Under the pieces are notes generated by a model. It was not told the DNA's origin. It made no database searches and was given only the letters and a program-made list of their open reading frames with translations. Shown piece by piece: positions 8,633 to 18,429 of a DNA stretch of 64,000 nucleotides (positions are counted from its first letter, which is position 1; each line of letters starts with the position of its first letter). Made by a program: the position numbers and the translations under genes. The DNA is from Planctomycetota bacterium (GTDB lineage: Bacteria > Planctomycetota > PLA2 > JAEUHO01): NCBI GenBank assembly GCA_029259775.1, contig JAJDEN010000045.1:1-64000 (forward strand), given 5' to 3'.

Positions 8633-9388
8633 CTACTTCAAGCCCTCGACCTCGAACCGCTGGACGGCCCAGCGACTCGATACCCAGGCAAGCTCGATGG
8701 TCGCCGGGCGCTCGCCATCGGGGAACGCGGCCGTCAGGTTCACGACCGGGTTGTCCTTCTTGCTCTCGTCGACCGACGTCACCTCGACCTTGCCGACGTC
8801 GCCCGCTTCTTCGATGTAATCGTTCGTCGTCGCGCGGAAGACCTCGAGGGGGTAGCGCCGGCGCAGGCGCTTGCCGAACTGCTCCCAGGTCACGTCCACG
8901 TTCCCCTCGCACCACCGCAGGAGGAGCCGCTGGGTGAACACACGCGGGTCGTGCCAGTCCGCCTTCGGGACCACTTCGCGCGGGAAATCCACGGCGATGT
9001 CGGCGATCTTCAACGCGCCAGAGTCCACGCGCAGCTCGAGGCGGACGATGGCCTTGGCCCTCTCGAACGTTCCCTCGAGAGTGACGTCGCCACCGCCCTC
9101 GCCGTCCGACTCGATCAAGACAACCCTGTACGTGCCGCGCCACGGTCCGAGCGCTTTGAGGTAGTACTCGCGCATCTTCCCGTACTTGGTGCGACTCATG
9201 GGCGACAGCATGCTGCGTGTGAGCATCGTGTCGCCCGAAGCGAAGTCCTCGGCCCAGTAGACCTTGAGGAACTCCACGGCGCGGCGCTCGAGTCCGCCCT
9301 TCTCGCGGCCCGAGAGCACCCAGATCGCGCCTACGGCGACGCCGACGATGATCAAGGACCACAGCAGGGCGCGGGCGGCGGGATTCAT
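8633..9388 (-). CDS. single-pass membrane-anchored protein of unknown function
   Basis: The 251-residue protein begins MNPAARALLWSLIIVGVAVGAIW, one N-terminal membrane segment, and has a soluble remainder of mixed alpha/beta character with two repeats of a theme (EFLKVYWAEDF... near residue 40 and a later VFRATTNDYIEE around 190). The second half is rich in charged residues and has strands such as NPVVNLTAAFP and ATIELAWVSSRWAVQ that resemble the SnoaL/NTF2-like or DUF4878-type folds of exported proteins, but I do not recognise a family. The ATG at 9388 is preferred over upstream starts because the hydrophobic anchor follows immediately. Confidence 0.6.
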   Translation of the reverse strand: MNPAARALLWSLIIVGVAVGAIWVLSGREKGGLERRAVEFLKVYWAEDFASGDTMLTRSMLSPMSRTKYGKMREYYLKALGPWRGTYRVVLIESDGEGGGDVTLEGTFERAKAIVRLELRVDSGALKIADIAVDFPREVVPKADWHDPRVFTQRLLLRWCEGNVDVTWEQFGKRLRRRYPLEVFRATTNDYIEEAGDVGKVEVTSVDESKKDNPVVNLTAAFPDGERPATIELAWVSSRWAVQRFEVEGLK

Positions 9389-9465
9389 GGCAAGGGCTCC
9401 GGGTCGGGGGACGAACGCCCGGCAGCCGCGGATATTCGCGGCGGACCGGGCGCTCTCGGCCGCCC

Positions 9466-10494
<1,029 letters not shown>

Positions 10495-10619
10495 GCGCTT
10501 GTCTCCGATTCCGAGGGTGGATCCGGGAAGGTACCTGGGGGCGGCTGGACTGCCATTCCTCGCCCACCGCCTCCTGTCGGAGAGAATCAGGGGATGCGCG
10601 CCGCCCTCGGAGTCCTCTC

Positions 10620-12494
10620 GTGATCACCCTGTTCCGCGGTCCTGGAGGCCCTTTCCGCCGCACCCTGGCAGAGATCGTGCCCTTGGGCTGTGCGTGCGTG
10701 GCGGGCGGGCTGTTCCTGACGCTGGCCTGGACCCTGCCCACCTGGATCGCCGTGCCGAGCGGCCTGTTGACGGGCGCCCTGACGTGGGCGGGCTGCTCCT
10801 ACGCGATTCGCGCCTTCCGCCGCCGGCCGCAGCTGCGGCGCATCTACCGTCTGGCCGTGCTCGGGCACGTGCTCTTCTGGTCCGCGCTCGGCCTGCTGGC
10901 GAGTACCAACGAGGGCGCCGGCCCGCTCGAGGATGGCGGAACGTCGGGTTGGTCGGCGCCGGCCCCCTTCTTGGCCGGCGCGGCCCAGGCGGACTTCGCG
11001 CTGCCTGCGCACGCGACCCTCGCTGGGTGGGGGCAGCGCCCGAGGCGGCTGACGTTCCCGCCCAACGCGGGGCTCGGCGTCCTCGGACGCTTCGGGCAGG
11101 CGCAGATGGCCATGCCGCAGGAGGCCGGCGGCGCGGCCGGCCCTCTCTTCCGTCGGCCCGATCCGGACGTCGCATCGCAGGTCCTCGGTGCGCGGGCCGT
11201 CGTGCTGCGGCCGGAGGATCCCGCGACCGGTGCCCCCGTCGCGATCGTGCGCGTCGATCTCGTCACGGTGGGCAGGCATCTGCATGCCGAGGTCGTCAAG
11301 GACGTCCTGGCGCTGGGCATCCGCCCCGAGGGTCTGCTGCTTGCTGCGAGCCATACCCACAGCGGGCCGGGCGGCTACAGCAAGGTCCCGCTCTCCGCCG
11401 TGATCGGTACCGACCACTTCGACCAGGCGGTCTTCGACACGATCAAGGCCGCGTGCGTGAGCGCCGTCCGCAAGGCGCACGCCGATGCCGTGCCCGCCCG
11501 CCTCAGTCTCGTGCGCGCGCGCGACCGCGACGCCGCGGGCAAGCCGCTGCTCAGCCGCAACCGCCGCAAGGCAGATGGCGACCGCATCGACGACCGCGCC
11601 TACGGCTTGCGCATCGACGCGCGGGACAGCGGGGAGGCCATCGCCTTCGTGCTGAACTACGCCGTCCACCCGACGCTCCTGCGCCGGCGCCACCTGGGCT
11701 TCCACCGCGACCTCGCGGGCGCCCTCGAAGATGCCGCCCGGGATGCGCTGCCGGGCACGCCGCTCGTGCTCTTCGTGAACGGCGCGCAGGGCGACATCTC
11801 CTCGCAGCACGTTCCCGCGTCGCCCACCGAGCGCGCGAAGGTGCTCGCCGAGCGGTTCACCACGCAGGCCTTGCTGCCCGCCGTCACGGCGGCGCCCAGC
11901 GCCGGCCGCACCCTGCTGCGTGTCGCGTGTGCGCGCGTGCGCCGACGCATGCCGACCGCCCGGCTCGTGAAGGGCTGGGGCGGACGCGAGGCGACCCTCG
12001 ACGCCCTGTACGACGCGCCGTGGGAAGGCGGCGTCGGCAAGCTCGCCGCCGAGGTGCTCAGCCTCCCGCTCAACGCGTTCGTGTGGTCGATGGGCGTGCC
12101 GGAGCTGCGTTTCGGTTTCTCGTGGAAGGGCGCCTTCGGCTTCTCGGCCAACCTCGATAAGGGCACGGGGACCGAGCCCTACGACGTCGGCGCCTTCGTG
12201 TTCGAGACGACGCAGGATGATGGCAGCGCGTCGGAGCGCTGGGCGTTGCTCTGGCAGCCGGGGGAGGCCACGCAGGCCGTGGGTCGCGCCTGGCGCGACC
12301 GCGTTGCGGCCATCGGCATCGCAGACACGCTCCTCGTCGGCCTGGCCGGCGGGGCGACCGCCTACATCACGACCGAGGACGAGTTCCACCAGGACGGCTA
12401 CGAATCCGTCGCGACACTCTTCGGACCGACGGCGCACGCAGACATCACCGAGGCGCTGCTCGAAGCATTGATCCGCGCCGGCGACGCCCGCTAA
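10620..12494 (+). CDS. membrane-anchored neutral/alkaline ceramidase family protein
   Basis: The 624-residue protein has about three membrane segments in residues 17-110, which are not part of the usual family, then a neutral/alkaline non-lysosomal ceramidase domain. Key signatures are AASHTHSGPGGYS at about 242-254 (zinc-binding His), YAVHPTLL, and FVNGAQGDISSQH at about 384-396, where the Ser corresponds to the nucleophile of the GDVSPN motif of the Pseudomonas enzyme. Family members split the amide bond of ceramides; in bacteria without clear sphingolipids the substrate is uncertain. The GTG start at 10620 is chosen because the first membrane segment follows closely; no other start upstream is convincing. 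Confidence 0.75.
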   Translation: MITLFRGPGGPFRRTLAEIVPLGCACVAGGLFLTLAWTLPTWIAVPSGLLTGALTWAGCSYAIRAFRRRPQLRRIYRLAVLGHVLFWSALGLLASTNEGAGPLEDGGTSGWSAPAPFLAGAAQADFALPAHATLAGWGQRPRRLTFPPNAGLGVLGRFGQAQMAMPQEAGGAAGPLFRRPDPDVASQVLGARAVVLRPEDPATGAPVAIVRVDLVTVGRHLHAEVVKDVLALGIRPEGLLLAASHTHSGPGGYSKVPLSAVIGTDHFDQAVFDTIKAACVSAVRKAHADAVPARLSLVRARDRDAAGKPLLSRNRRKADGDRIDDRAYGLRIDARDSGEAIAFVLNYAVHPTLLRRRHLGFHRDLAGALEDAARDALPGTPLVLFVNGAQGDISSQHVPASPTERAKVLAERFTTQALLPAVTAAPSAGRTLLRVACARVRRRMPTARLVKGWGGREATLDALYDAPWEGGVGKLAAEVLSLPLNAFVWSMGVPELRFGFSWKGAFGFSANLDKGTGTEPYDVGAFVFETTQDDGSASERWALLWQPGEATQAVGRAWRDRVAAIGIADTLLVGLAGGATAYITTEDEFHQDGYESVATLFGPTAHADITEALLEALIRAGDAR

Positions 12495-12553
12495 CGCGGG
12501 GGCACGAGTCTCCTTGCATCGAAACGTGCTGTGGGCGGATCCGAGTGCCGGTC

Positions 12554-12613
12554 ATGCCGGCCAGATCTACATGCCGGCCAGATCTACATGCCGGTCATGC
12601 CGGCCAGATCTAA
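12554..12613. repeat. 17-bp tandem repeats
   Basis: The unit ATGCCGGCCAGATCTAC occurs at 12554-12570 and 12571-12587, then a partial unit ATGCCGG at 12588-12594, then ATGCCGGCCAGATCTAA at 12597-12613. The last unit overlaps the stop codon of the Lon-substrate-domain gene. It sits between two convergent genes and each unit contains the palindromes CCGG, GGCC and AGATCT. The units are too few and too short for a CRISPR array. Confidence 0.85.
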
Positions 12614-13305
12614 TTGAGGCTCGGGTCGGTTCCGTCGGGGGCGTGCGGCGCGCCGGTGTACGCACGTTCCTCGAGCATGTGGATCAGGCGCTCGAGCCGG
12701 TGCAGCACGTTCTGCTCGGCGAGCAGTTGGTAGCGGTCCTCGTGCTGGAGGTCGCTCGCGTTCGCCACGGCGTCTGCATAGCGGCCGGGCGCGGCGTCGA
12801 TGCCGCGCAGCTGGTTGGCCATGCGCCGCATTTCCCAGATGACCGACTTGCGGCCGGGCACGAGGTCGAGGGCGCGCTGCATGCGCTGGGCGATCGCCTC
12901 GGCCTGGACGGGGAGCGCGCGGTCGTCCAGCAACTCGACGCGTGCGGTCCGGTAGGGGGAGGTCGGACGCTCCTCGAGGATGCGCGCGCGCATCAGGCCA
13001 TAGAGCAGCACGTCGTACTTGCCGGTCGGCGTCTGTTGTTGACGGAGCATCTTGCCGACGCAGACGATCGGGTGGATCGGCGGGCTGCCCTTGTAGTCGG
13101 CTTCCCAACCGGGCTTGAGCGTCGCGAGGGCCACGAGGCCGTCGTCCTCGCTCGCGTCCTCGATGAGTTTCACGTAGCGCTTCTCGAAGACCTTCAGCGG
13201 TGCGAAGCCGTCCGGGAACAGCACGAGGTTCGGCAGGGGGAAGAGGCGCACCTCGCCCCGGAAGTCCGATCGAATGGCCTGCATGTCGATGGGGGTGTGG
13301 TCCAC
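12610..13305 (-). CDS. Lon protease substrate-binding (LON) domain protein
   Basis: The 231-residue protein is a stand-alone N-terminal domain of Lon. RLFPLPNLVLFPDGFAPLKV and FEKRYVKLIEDA are the family hallmarks, followed by the HPIVCVGKML segment and strands YDVLLYGLMRARIL. There is no ATPase or protease domain. Proteins of this type are common in bacteria; some are thought to act as adaptors or peptide-binding proteins, but a general role is not established. The gene ends inside the last unit of a tandem repeat. It lies convergent with the ceramidase gene. Confidence 0.85.
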   Translation of the reverse strand: MDHTPIDMQAIRSDFRGEVRLFPLPNLVLFPDGFAPLKVFEKRYVKLIEDASEDDGLVALATLKPGWEADYKGSPPIHPIVCVGKMLRQQQTPTGKYDVLLYGLMRARILEERPTSPYRTARVELLDDRALPVQAEAIAQRMQRALDLVPGRKSVIWEMRRMANQLRGIDAAPGRYADAVANASDLQHEDRYQLLAEQNVLHRLERLIHMLEERAYTGAPHAPDGTDPSLN

Positions 13306-13379
13306 GGCCCGAGTCTAGGCCCTGTTTCGAAAAGAGGCTCTACTGCGCCAATCGATCCTCTCACTGCGCCGGGCCCCAA

Positions 13380-13500
13380 CCCGAAATCTCATCCTCAACG
13401 TGCAGAAGCACGCCTGCGGCGCGATTCCGGGTCGTGCTTCCGGCTCGCAGAGGTCTCGATCGGCTCGCGACGAGCCCATTCGAAACAGAACCTGGCCCAG
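13380..13500. repeat. structured intergenic repeat, copy B
   Basis: This is the partner of the element at 1-137. Outer arms are CCCGAAATC (13380-13388) and GATTCCGGG (13423-13431), pairing at eight of nine positions. The inner hairpin is CGTGC (13399-13403), loop AGAA, GCACG (13408-13412). Compared with copy A, the inner arms changed from CGGGC/GCCCG to CGTGC/GCACG, a compensatory change. The surrounding 218 bases between the Lon-domain gene and the response regulator contain no gene. Confidence 0.5.
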
Positions 13501-13523
13501 CAAGCGGGCCATGCGGTAGCCGC

Positions 13524-14234
13524 TCACGGGTGCGCGGGCCGGGGCGCCGTGCCGAGCCGATAGCCCACCCCGAACACGGTCTCGATCAACCAGTCGTGCC
13601 GACCGAGCTTGCGGCGCATCGAGAGAACGTGCACATCGACGGTTCGATCGATGGCCTTCTCCCCGGGCTGCCCGCCGCGATCGAGCAGCTCGTGGCGCTC
13701 GAGCGCGCGGTCGCGGTCGGTGAGCAGGCGGCGCAGGATGTCGAACTCCGTGGGGGTGAAGCCGAGGGGCGCGCCCTCGAGGCGCGCCTCGCGGCGCCCG
13801 GGGTCCAGCGTGAGGGGACCGTGGCGGAGCGGTTCTGACGTCTCTTGGCTCGTGCGGCGAAGCACGGCCCGCACCCGGCTCAAGAGGAGGCGCGGCGTGA
13901 ACCGCGGTTTGCGCAGGTAGTCGTCGGCGCCGGCGTCGAGAAGCATCGTCTCCGCGTCGTCGAGCAACTCGCCGGTGAGCACGATGATCGGCACGTCGGC
14001 CGTCTGCGCGTTCGCCCGGACGGCGCGGCACACGTCCAGGCCGTCGAAGCGCCGTCCCAGGTTGAGGTCGAGCAGCACCAAGTCGGGCCGGTCCGCGTAG
14101 ATGCGATCGAGCGCGGCGGCCGGATCGGATGCCCCCGTGACCTCGTAGGCCTCGTCACCGCTCTCGAGGACCTCGCGCGTCATCGCCATGACGCCGGGCT
14201 CGTCTTCGACGACGAGAATCCGTTCCCCTGCCAT
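13524..14234 (-). CDS. OmpR-family response regulator
   Basis: The 236-residue protein has a receiver domain at residues 1-125 with the acidic pair ED (10-11), phospho-acceptor Asp56 in DLVLLDLNLG, the conserved Thr in PIIVLTGELL and Lys in YLRKPRFTP. A winged-helix DNA-binding domain follows (about 140-230): FTPTEFDILRRLLTDRDRAL, VDVHVLSMRRKLG and ETVFGVGYRL. It would bind DNA on phosphorylation by a sensor kinase, but no kinase gene is adjacent, so it is an orphan here. The ATG is preceded by a GGGGAG ribosome-binding site. Confidence 0.9.
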   Translation of the reverse strand: MAGERILVVEDEPGVMAMTREVLESGDEAYEVTGASDPAAALDRIYADRPDLVLLDLNLGRRFDGLDVCRAVRANAQTADVPIIVLTGELLDDAETMLLDAGADDYLRKPRFTPRLLLSRVRAVLRRTSQETSEPLRHGPLTLDPGRREARLEGAPLGFTPTEFDILRRLLTDRDRALERHELLDRGGQPGEKAIDRTVDVHVLSMRRKLGRHDWLIETVFGVGYRLGTAPRPAHP

Positions 14235-14331
14235 GCGAGCTCCCCTCCACGTCCCATTCCACGGTTCGACCCTAGCACACGGCCGGAAGGGGCCGCCGTG
14301 AGTTGTTCAGGCGCCCTTATCATGTCCGCCC

Positions 14332-15897
14332 ATGCGGCTCCGTCCCTCCGTCCTCCTTGCGTTGCTGTTCCTGATGGGGCTACCTGCCACATCGGCGAGC
14401 GCGGCCGAAGGCGCGTGGCCGTTCGGCGCAGGTGTGGGACCGATGGCGCGCCGCGGCGACTACTACAATCTTGGCGTGCTCGGCGCGAAGGCGACCGATG
14501 CCGAGGCCCAACCGGCGGCACCGATGCCCCCCGGCGGCGGCATGCGGCGCGGCAATCCGGCGGCGGGCGGCAACGACGATGGCCCCCTCAAGCTGCGTAT
14601 CGAACTGCTCTGCCCCGAGGGCCCCGCGGCCCAGGGCGGCCTGAAGGTCGGCGACGTCATCGTCGGGGTGGGCCGCAAGGCCTTCAAGGAACCCTGCTTG
14701 GCGACGCTGGCGAGTGCGCTCACCAAGGCGGAGGCCGGCAAGGGCGTACTCACGCTCCTCGTCGAGCGGCCCGGAACCGAGAAGGCCGCGAAGGTCGATG
14801 TCACGTTGCCCATCGGCGGCAAGCCCATGGCCAAGCCGACGAAGGGCGCGGGCCGCACGCGCATCTTCGAGGCCGCCTTGAAGTGGCTGGCCGATCGCCA
14901 AGGCGGCGGCGGCGGGTTCAAGCAGACCCTCTCGGGGATGAACGGGTCCGTCGTGCAGGCGTCCGTCGCCGGGCTCGCGTGGATCGCGGGCGGCAGCAAC
15001 CTGACGACCGGTCCCTACAAGGACAACGTGACGCGCGCCGCCGACTTCGTGATCGCGAACGCCGGCAGCCGCACGGCCATGCCGGGCGCGGGCGGCATGC
15101 GCGGTGGATCGAACTGGAACCAGACGAACTGGGGCGTTGCGCACGCCGCCATCTTCCTCGGCGAGCTCTACGGCCACAGTCCGAAGCCGAAGATCCAGCG
15201 CGCGCTCATCGGGCTCGGTGCGGACCTCGTCAAGCGGCAGGAGGTCACCGGCGGCTGGGCGCATGGCCCGGGTGGCCCGAACGCGCTCGGCTACGTCGAG
15301 CTCAATATCCTCTCGGGCCTGGCGCTGGCCGGTATCGGCCTCGCCGGCCAGGCCGGCTACGAGGTGCCCGAGGCGATGGTCGAGCTGGCCGACAGCTACC
15401 TCCAATCGTCGAGCTCGGGCGATGGCGGCATTGGCTACTCGCACAAGCCCGGCCAGAAGGGGCAGGGCAACATCGGTCGCACGGCCGGCTGCTGGCTCGG
15501 CTACCTGACGTTGGGCAAGGCCAAGTCCGGCTGGGCGGCGAAGATGAAGAAGTGGCTGGCGCGTGGCGCGGACAGGGTGTTCGGCGGCCATGCGAGCCTC
15601 ATGCAGCACATCCTGCTGGGCGGCGTCGCCGCGCACGCGGTGGGGGGCAAGGCCGCGGGCGCGTACTGGAAGGTCATGCAGCGCGACATGACGCTCGCGC
15701 GCGCACCCGACGGCTCGCTTCAGCCGCGCCCGTGGCACGAGAGTCTCTCGATGAGCAGCAACTCCGACGTCACGTTCGGCGAGGTCTGGACGACGGCTGC
15801 CTGGGCGATCGTGCTGGGCTGCCAGCCCGAGAAGGGCGGCCGCCCGGGCTTGCCCTACTGGATGGGCATGAAGCGCACGGAGCGCAAGGGGAAGTAG
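14332..15897 (+). CDS. exported PDZ and squalene-cyclase-fold protein (DUF6288-like)
   Basis: The 521-residue protein has a signal peptide (residues 1-25, LLALLFLMGLPATSASA). Residues about 75-155 resemble a PDZ domain (ELLCPEGPAAQGGLKVGDVI). Residues 175-505 are helical repeats of the terpenoid-cyclase/prenyltransferase alpha-toroid type: ALKWLADRQGGGGGF, AHAAIFLGELYGH, DSYLQSSSSGDGGIGYSHK and TFGEVWTTAAWAIVLG. It resembles DUF6288 proteins of planctomycetes and Verrucomicrobia. No cyclase DXDD motif is seen, so this is likely a binding or structural protein and not a terpene cyclase. The exported protein at 17289-18425 shares the fold. Confidence 0.7.
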   Translation: MRLRPSVLLALLFLMGLPATSASAAEGAWPFGAGVGPMARRGDYYNLGVLGAKATDAEAQPAAPMPPGGGMRRGNPAAGGNDDGPLKLRIELLCPEGPAAQGGLKVGDVIVGVGRKAFKEPCLATLASALTKAEAGKGVLTLLVERPGTEKAAKVDVTLPIGGKPMAKPTKGAGRTRIFEAALKWLADRQGGGGGFKQTLSGMNGSVVQASVAGLAWIAGGSNLTTGPYKDNVTRAADFVIANAGSRTAMPGAGGMRGGSNWNQTNWGVAHAAIFLGELYGHSPKPKIQRALIGLGADLVKRQEVTGGWAHGPGGPNALGYVELNILSGLALAGIGLAGQAGYEVPEAMVELADSYLQSSSSGDGGIGYSHKPGQKGQGNIGRTAGCWLGYLTLGKAKSGWAAKMKKWLARGADRVFGGHASLMQHILLGGVAAHAVGGKAAGAYWKVMQRDMTLARAPDGSLQPRPWHESLSMSSNSDVTFGEVWTTAAWAIVLGCQPEKGGRPGLPYWMGMKRTERKGK

Positions 15898-15911
15898 ACC
15901 GGTCACCTCGA

Positions 15912-15934
15912 TCGGCCGTCGTCAGCACCCGTGT
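15912..15934 (+). repeat. 3-prime-associated dispersed repeat, copy 1
   Basis: TCGGCCGTCGTCAGCACCC followed by GTGT, 14 bases after the stop codon of the PDZ/cyclase-fold gene and in its direction. The same 23 bases occur after larB at 29278-29300, and a shorter inverted match lies after carA at 45291-45305. Confidence 0.7.
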
Positions 15935-16010
15935 CGGTGTCCGTAATCGTCGAGGGGGGAAGGCAAAGGCAACGTCAAGGTCAACGTGTAGTGCGAGTGT
16001 GAGTGCGCTA

Positions 16011-16033
16011 GGGGGCGTGGGAGTTGGGGTGGG
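16011..16033 (+). other. G-quadruplex motif between convergent genes
   Basis: Four guanine runs, GGGGG, GGG, GGGG and GGG, are separated by loops of 3, 4 and 1 bases (CGT, AGTT, T). This meets the usual G3+N1-7 criterion. It is part of a short G-rich tandem repeat (GGGAGTTGG twice) in the 183-base gap between two convergent genes. It could slow transcription or replication; that is inference. Confidence 0.6.
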
Positions 16034-16080
16034 AGTTGGAGTGAATCGCGCCCCCCGGTTGCGAGGGGCTGGGGCGAGTC

Positions 16081-16854
16081 CTACTTCCCGCAGCGGTACT
16101 TGACCCCAATGCACAGCAACTCCCCGAAGGCCTTGATGCCGTCGAGGAACTTGATCTTCGAACCCGCCACGTCGCGCCACACCGGCAACGCCTGCTCGTA
16201 CACGCAGACCCGCGTCCAGTAGGCCTTCTGAAGGCGACCGAGCCGGCCCAGCCGGGCCAGGATCTCGACGTCGAACAGCCAGCGGGAGTTGAACCGCGCC
16301 CGGAAGGCCCAGCGTGTACCCGTGTTGTTGCGAAAGAGCTTCGCGCCGCACTGCGTGTCATACACAGGCAGGTCGAGGGCAATCGACGCGAAGGTCGCGA
16401 ACACGCGGCCCACGTAGTGACGCAGGGCGCTCCGGTGCACCTCGCTCCCGAGCAACTTCACGCGCGAGCCCATCACGAGATGCACGTGCGGGCGCTCGTC
16501 GAGCACCCGGGCGAAGACCTCGATCTGGTCCAGGGGCGTTGAGAGGTCAGCGTCCCAGTAGCCGAACGTCTCGGGCTGCCAGGTGAGCGCGTGCGCGACG
16601 CCGCGCCGCACCGCCTCCGCCTTGCCCTGGTTCACCTCGAGCGCAAGGACCTCGATGGCGCCGCCTGAGCTCGAGCGCAGCTCGTCCAGGATCCGACGGG
16701 TGCCGTCCGTGCTGCCGTCGTCGACGAAGAGCAGGCGCACGTCCGGGTACTCCGCCGCGTAGGCGAGGAACGCTCCGCGCGGGAGGCGTTCCTCCTCGTT
16801 GAAGCAAGGGACGACCACGACATGGCGCGGCTGCGGTGCGCTCGTCCCCGTCAC
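16081..16854 (-). CDS. family 2 glycosyltransferase (DPG/DPM synthase-like)
   Basis: The 257-residue protein has the GT-A signatures VVVPCFNEEERLP at the N-terminus, LLFVDDGSTDGT, VNQGKAEAVRRGV and FGYWDADLSTPLDQI, where the DAD motif binds the metal-nucleotide sugar. The later YDTQCGAKLFRN and SRWLFDVEILARL segments are typical of dolichyl-phosphate glucose/mannose synthase-like enzymes that load a polyprenyl phosphate at the membrane. No C-terminal membrane segments are present. It starts 9 bases after the small transthyretin-like gene and probably shares its transcript. The sugar and acceptor are unknown. Confidence 0.85.
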   Translation of the reverse strand: MTGTSAPQPRHVVVVPCFNEEERLPRGAFLAYAAEYPDVRLLFVDDGSTDGTRRILDELRSSSGGAIEVLALEVNQGKAEAVRRGVAHALTWQPETFGYWDADLSTPLDQIEVFARVLDERPHVHLVMGSRVKLLGSEVHRSALRHYVGRVFATFASIALDLPVYDTQCGAKLFRNNTGTRWAFRARFNSRWLFDVEILARLGRLGRLQKAYWTRVCVYEQALPVWRDVAGSKIKFLDGIKAFGELLCIGVKYRCGK

Positions 16855-16863
16855 GTCGATCAG

Positions 16864-17196
16864 CTAGGCGATCTGGACGGAGCCGAGGTCCATGACCTCT
16901 GTGTCGTCGTCGACCATGTCGCCCTTGAGCTCGTCGTAGACCTTGGACTTCGTCGTCTTGCCGCTCGCCGGGTCCGTGACCTTCAGGAAGACGTCCGGAC
17001 GGTCCTCGAAGAACGAGTCCTTGTAGTCGGCCCAGCCGAAGCTGACCCGGAACCGGCCCGCATCGTCGGTCGTGGCGGTGCCGAGGTGGTCGTTCGAGAG
17101 CAGGTCCTTGTCATAGACCTCGACGGTTGCGCCCGCGATCGGGTTGCCGTTCGCGCCCACGATCTGGCCGGTAATGATCTCGCGGTAGTCGCCCAT
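16864..17196 (-). CDS. small transthyretin/CarboxypepD_reg-like protein
   Basis: The 110-residue protein starts with EIITGQIVGANGNPIAGATV, then VEVYDKDLLSNDHLGTATTD and DDAGRFRVSFGW, the pattern of a transthyretin-like or carboxypeptidase regulatory-like beta sandwich. There is no signal peptide, so it is probably cytosolic. The LLSNDHLGTATTD motif resembles the transthyretin-like family that includes nematode and bacterial single-domain members, but function is not known. It is followed closely by a glycosyltransferase gene. The GAG-rich site GCAGGAGATTCC before the ATG is a good ribosome-binding site. Confidence 0.7.
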   Translation of the reverse strand: MGDYREIITGQIVGANGNPIAGATVEVYDKDLLSNDHLGTATTDDAGRFRVSFGWADYKDSFFEDRPDVFLKVTDPASGKTTKSKVYDELKGDMVDDDTEVMDLGSVQIA

Positions 17197-17288
17197 GGAA
17201 TCTCCTGCAGGACTTCGGTCGAGATCCTAGCCCCCGCGCGGGATGCGCGCGACGACTACACTGTGCGGCGTCGAAACGGAGGACCTTG

Positions 17289-18425
17289 ATGGCCCGCTAC
17301 CTGCTGCTTGCGCCGCTGCTGCTGCTCCTGCCCGCCCTGCCCCTCGAGGCGAAGGGCGGCCCGGGCGCGAAAGAGGTCCAGCAGGCCATCACGTCGGGTG
17401 CGGCGTGGCTCACGAAGACCCACGCGAAGGGCTTTGAGACCGAGCGCAAGCATTCTGTGCCGGAGCTGGTCGTCCTGACGCTCAACCACGCCGGCGTGAG
17501 CCGCAAGGACCCGGTCTTCAAGGACGGCCTCGCGACGATCGTGGCTTGCGAGCTCGAGTACACCTACCGCGTCGCGACGCTGGCCATGACCCTCAGCCGC
17601 CTGAATCCCTACAAGTACCGGGCGCGCCTGGCCCACTGCGCGCAGTGGTTGGTGGACACCCAGCTGCCGGGCGGCGACTGGGGCTATCCCGGCACCGTAC
17701 AGGGGCGGTCGCAGGCGACCCGTTCGATCAAGGTCAAGGCCCCGGTCACCGAGAAGCAGGCGGCCGGCGGGCCCAAGGCCGAGCCGATCGTCATCACCCG
17801 CAAGTCCGACGTGAAGAAGCTCGAAGGCGAGGACGGCGACTTCTCGAACACGCAGTTCGCCCTCCTCGGTCTGCGCGCCTGCCAGGACGCGCGCATCGAT
17901 CTGCCTGCGGCTGTGTGGGAGAAGGCGCTCGCCTACATGGCCGACCAGCAACTGGAGGACGGCAGCTGGGGCTATCCCCACGCCGGCGACCGTGACGAGG
18001 GCGGCTACGCATCCTCCACCGCAGCCGGCGCGGCCGGCTGCGCCATCTGCTTGAAGAATCTCAAGAAGAGCTACAAGTCCCACTCGACCGTCAAGCGCGC
18101 CCTCGCGTGGTTGAAGAAGCGCTGGACGCCCGGCAAGAACGCCGGCATCGAGGACAGCGTGTTCATCCCGCCGAGCACGTGGCAGACCTATCATCTGTAC
18201 GCCGTCGAGCGCGCGGGCCGCATCCTGGGCTTCAAGAAGATCGGCAAGCGCGACTGGTACGCGGAGGGTGCGCGCTGGCTGCTCAACGCCCAGAAGGGCG
18301 ACGGGAGCTGGAACGTGACCGAGGGCGATACGACCGCCAGCCGCCCGCCGTACCTGCAGACGGCCGATACGTGCTTCGCGATCCTGTTCCTCACGCTGGC
18401 GACGCCGCCGCTCACCGGGAAGTAG
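17289..18425 (+). CDS. exported squalene-cyclase-fold repeat protein
   Basis: The 378-residue protein has a signal peptide (LLLAPLLLLLPALPLEA). The mature part is made of prenyltransferase/squalene-oxidase repeats: LAHCAQWLVDTQLPGGDWGY, ALAYMADQQLEDGSWGY and GARWLLNAQKGDGSWN, each with the QxxDGSWG-type QW motif. QW motifs stabilise the alpha-toroid; no DXDD catalytic motif is apparent. Related exported proteins are abundant in planctomycetes with unknown role. ATG 17289 is preferred to the overlapping TTG at 17286, with GGAGGA 10 bases upstream. The next gene starts 4 bases after the stop, so the pair is an operon. Confidence 0.8.
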   Translation: MARYLLLAPLLLLLPALPLEAKGGPGAKEVQQAITSGAAWLTKTHAKGFETERKHSVPELVVLTLNHAGVSRKDPVFKDGLATIVACELEYTYRVATLAMTLSRLNPYKYRARLAHCAQWLVDTQLPGGDWGYPGTVQGRSQATRSIKVKAPVTEKQAAGGPKAEPIVITRKSDVKKLEGEDGDFSNTQFALLGLRACQDARIDLPAAVWEKALAYMADQQLEDGSWGYPHAGDRDEGGYASSTAAGAAGCAICLKNLKKSYKSHSTVKRALAWLKKRWTPGKNAGIEDSVFIPPSTWQTYHLYAVERAGRILGFKKIGKRDWYAEGARWLLNAQKGDGSWNVTEGDTTASRPPYLQTADTCFAILFLTLATPPLTGK

Positions 18426-18429
18426 GCGC

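Noticed and set aside
12554..12613. Repeats as a CRISPR array
   Set aside because: Units are 17 bp, tandem without unique spacers, and no cas gene is near.
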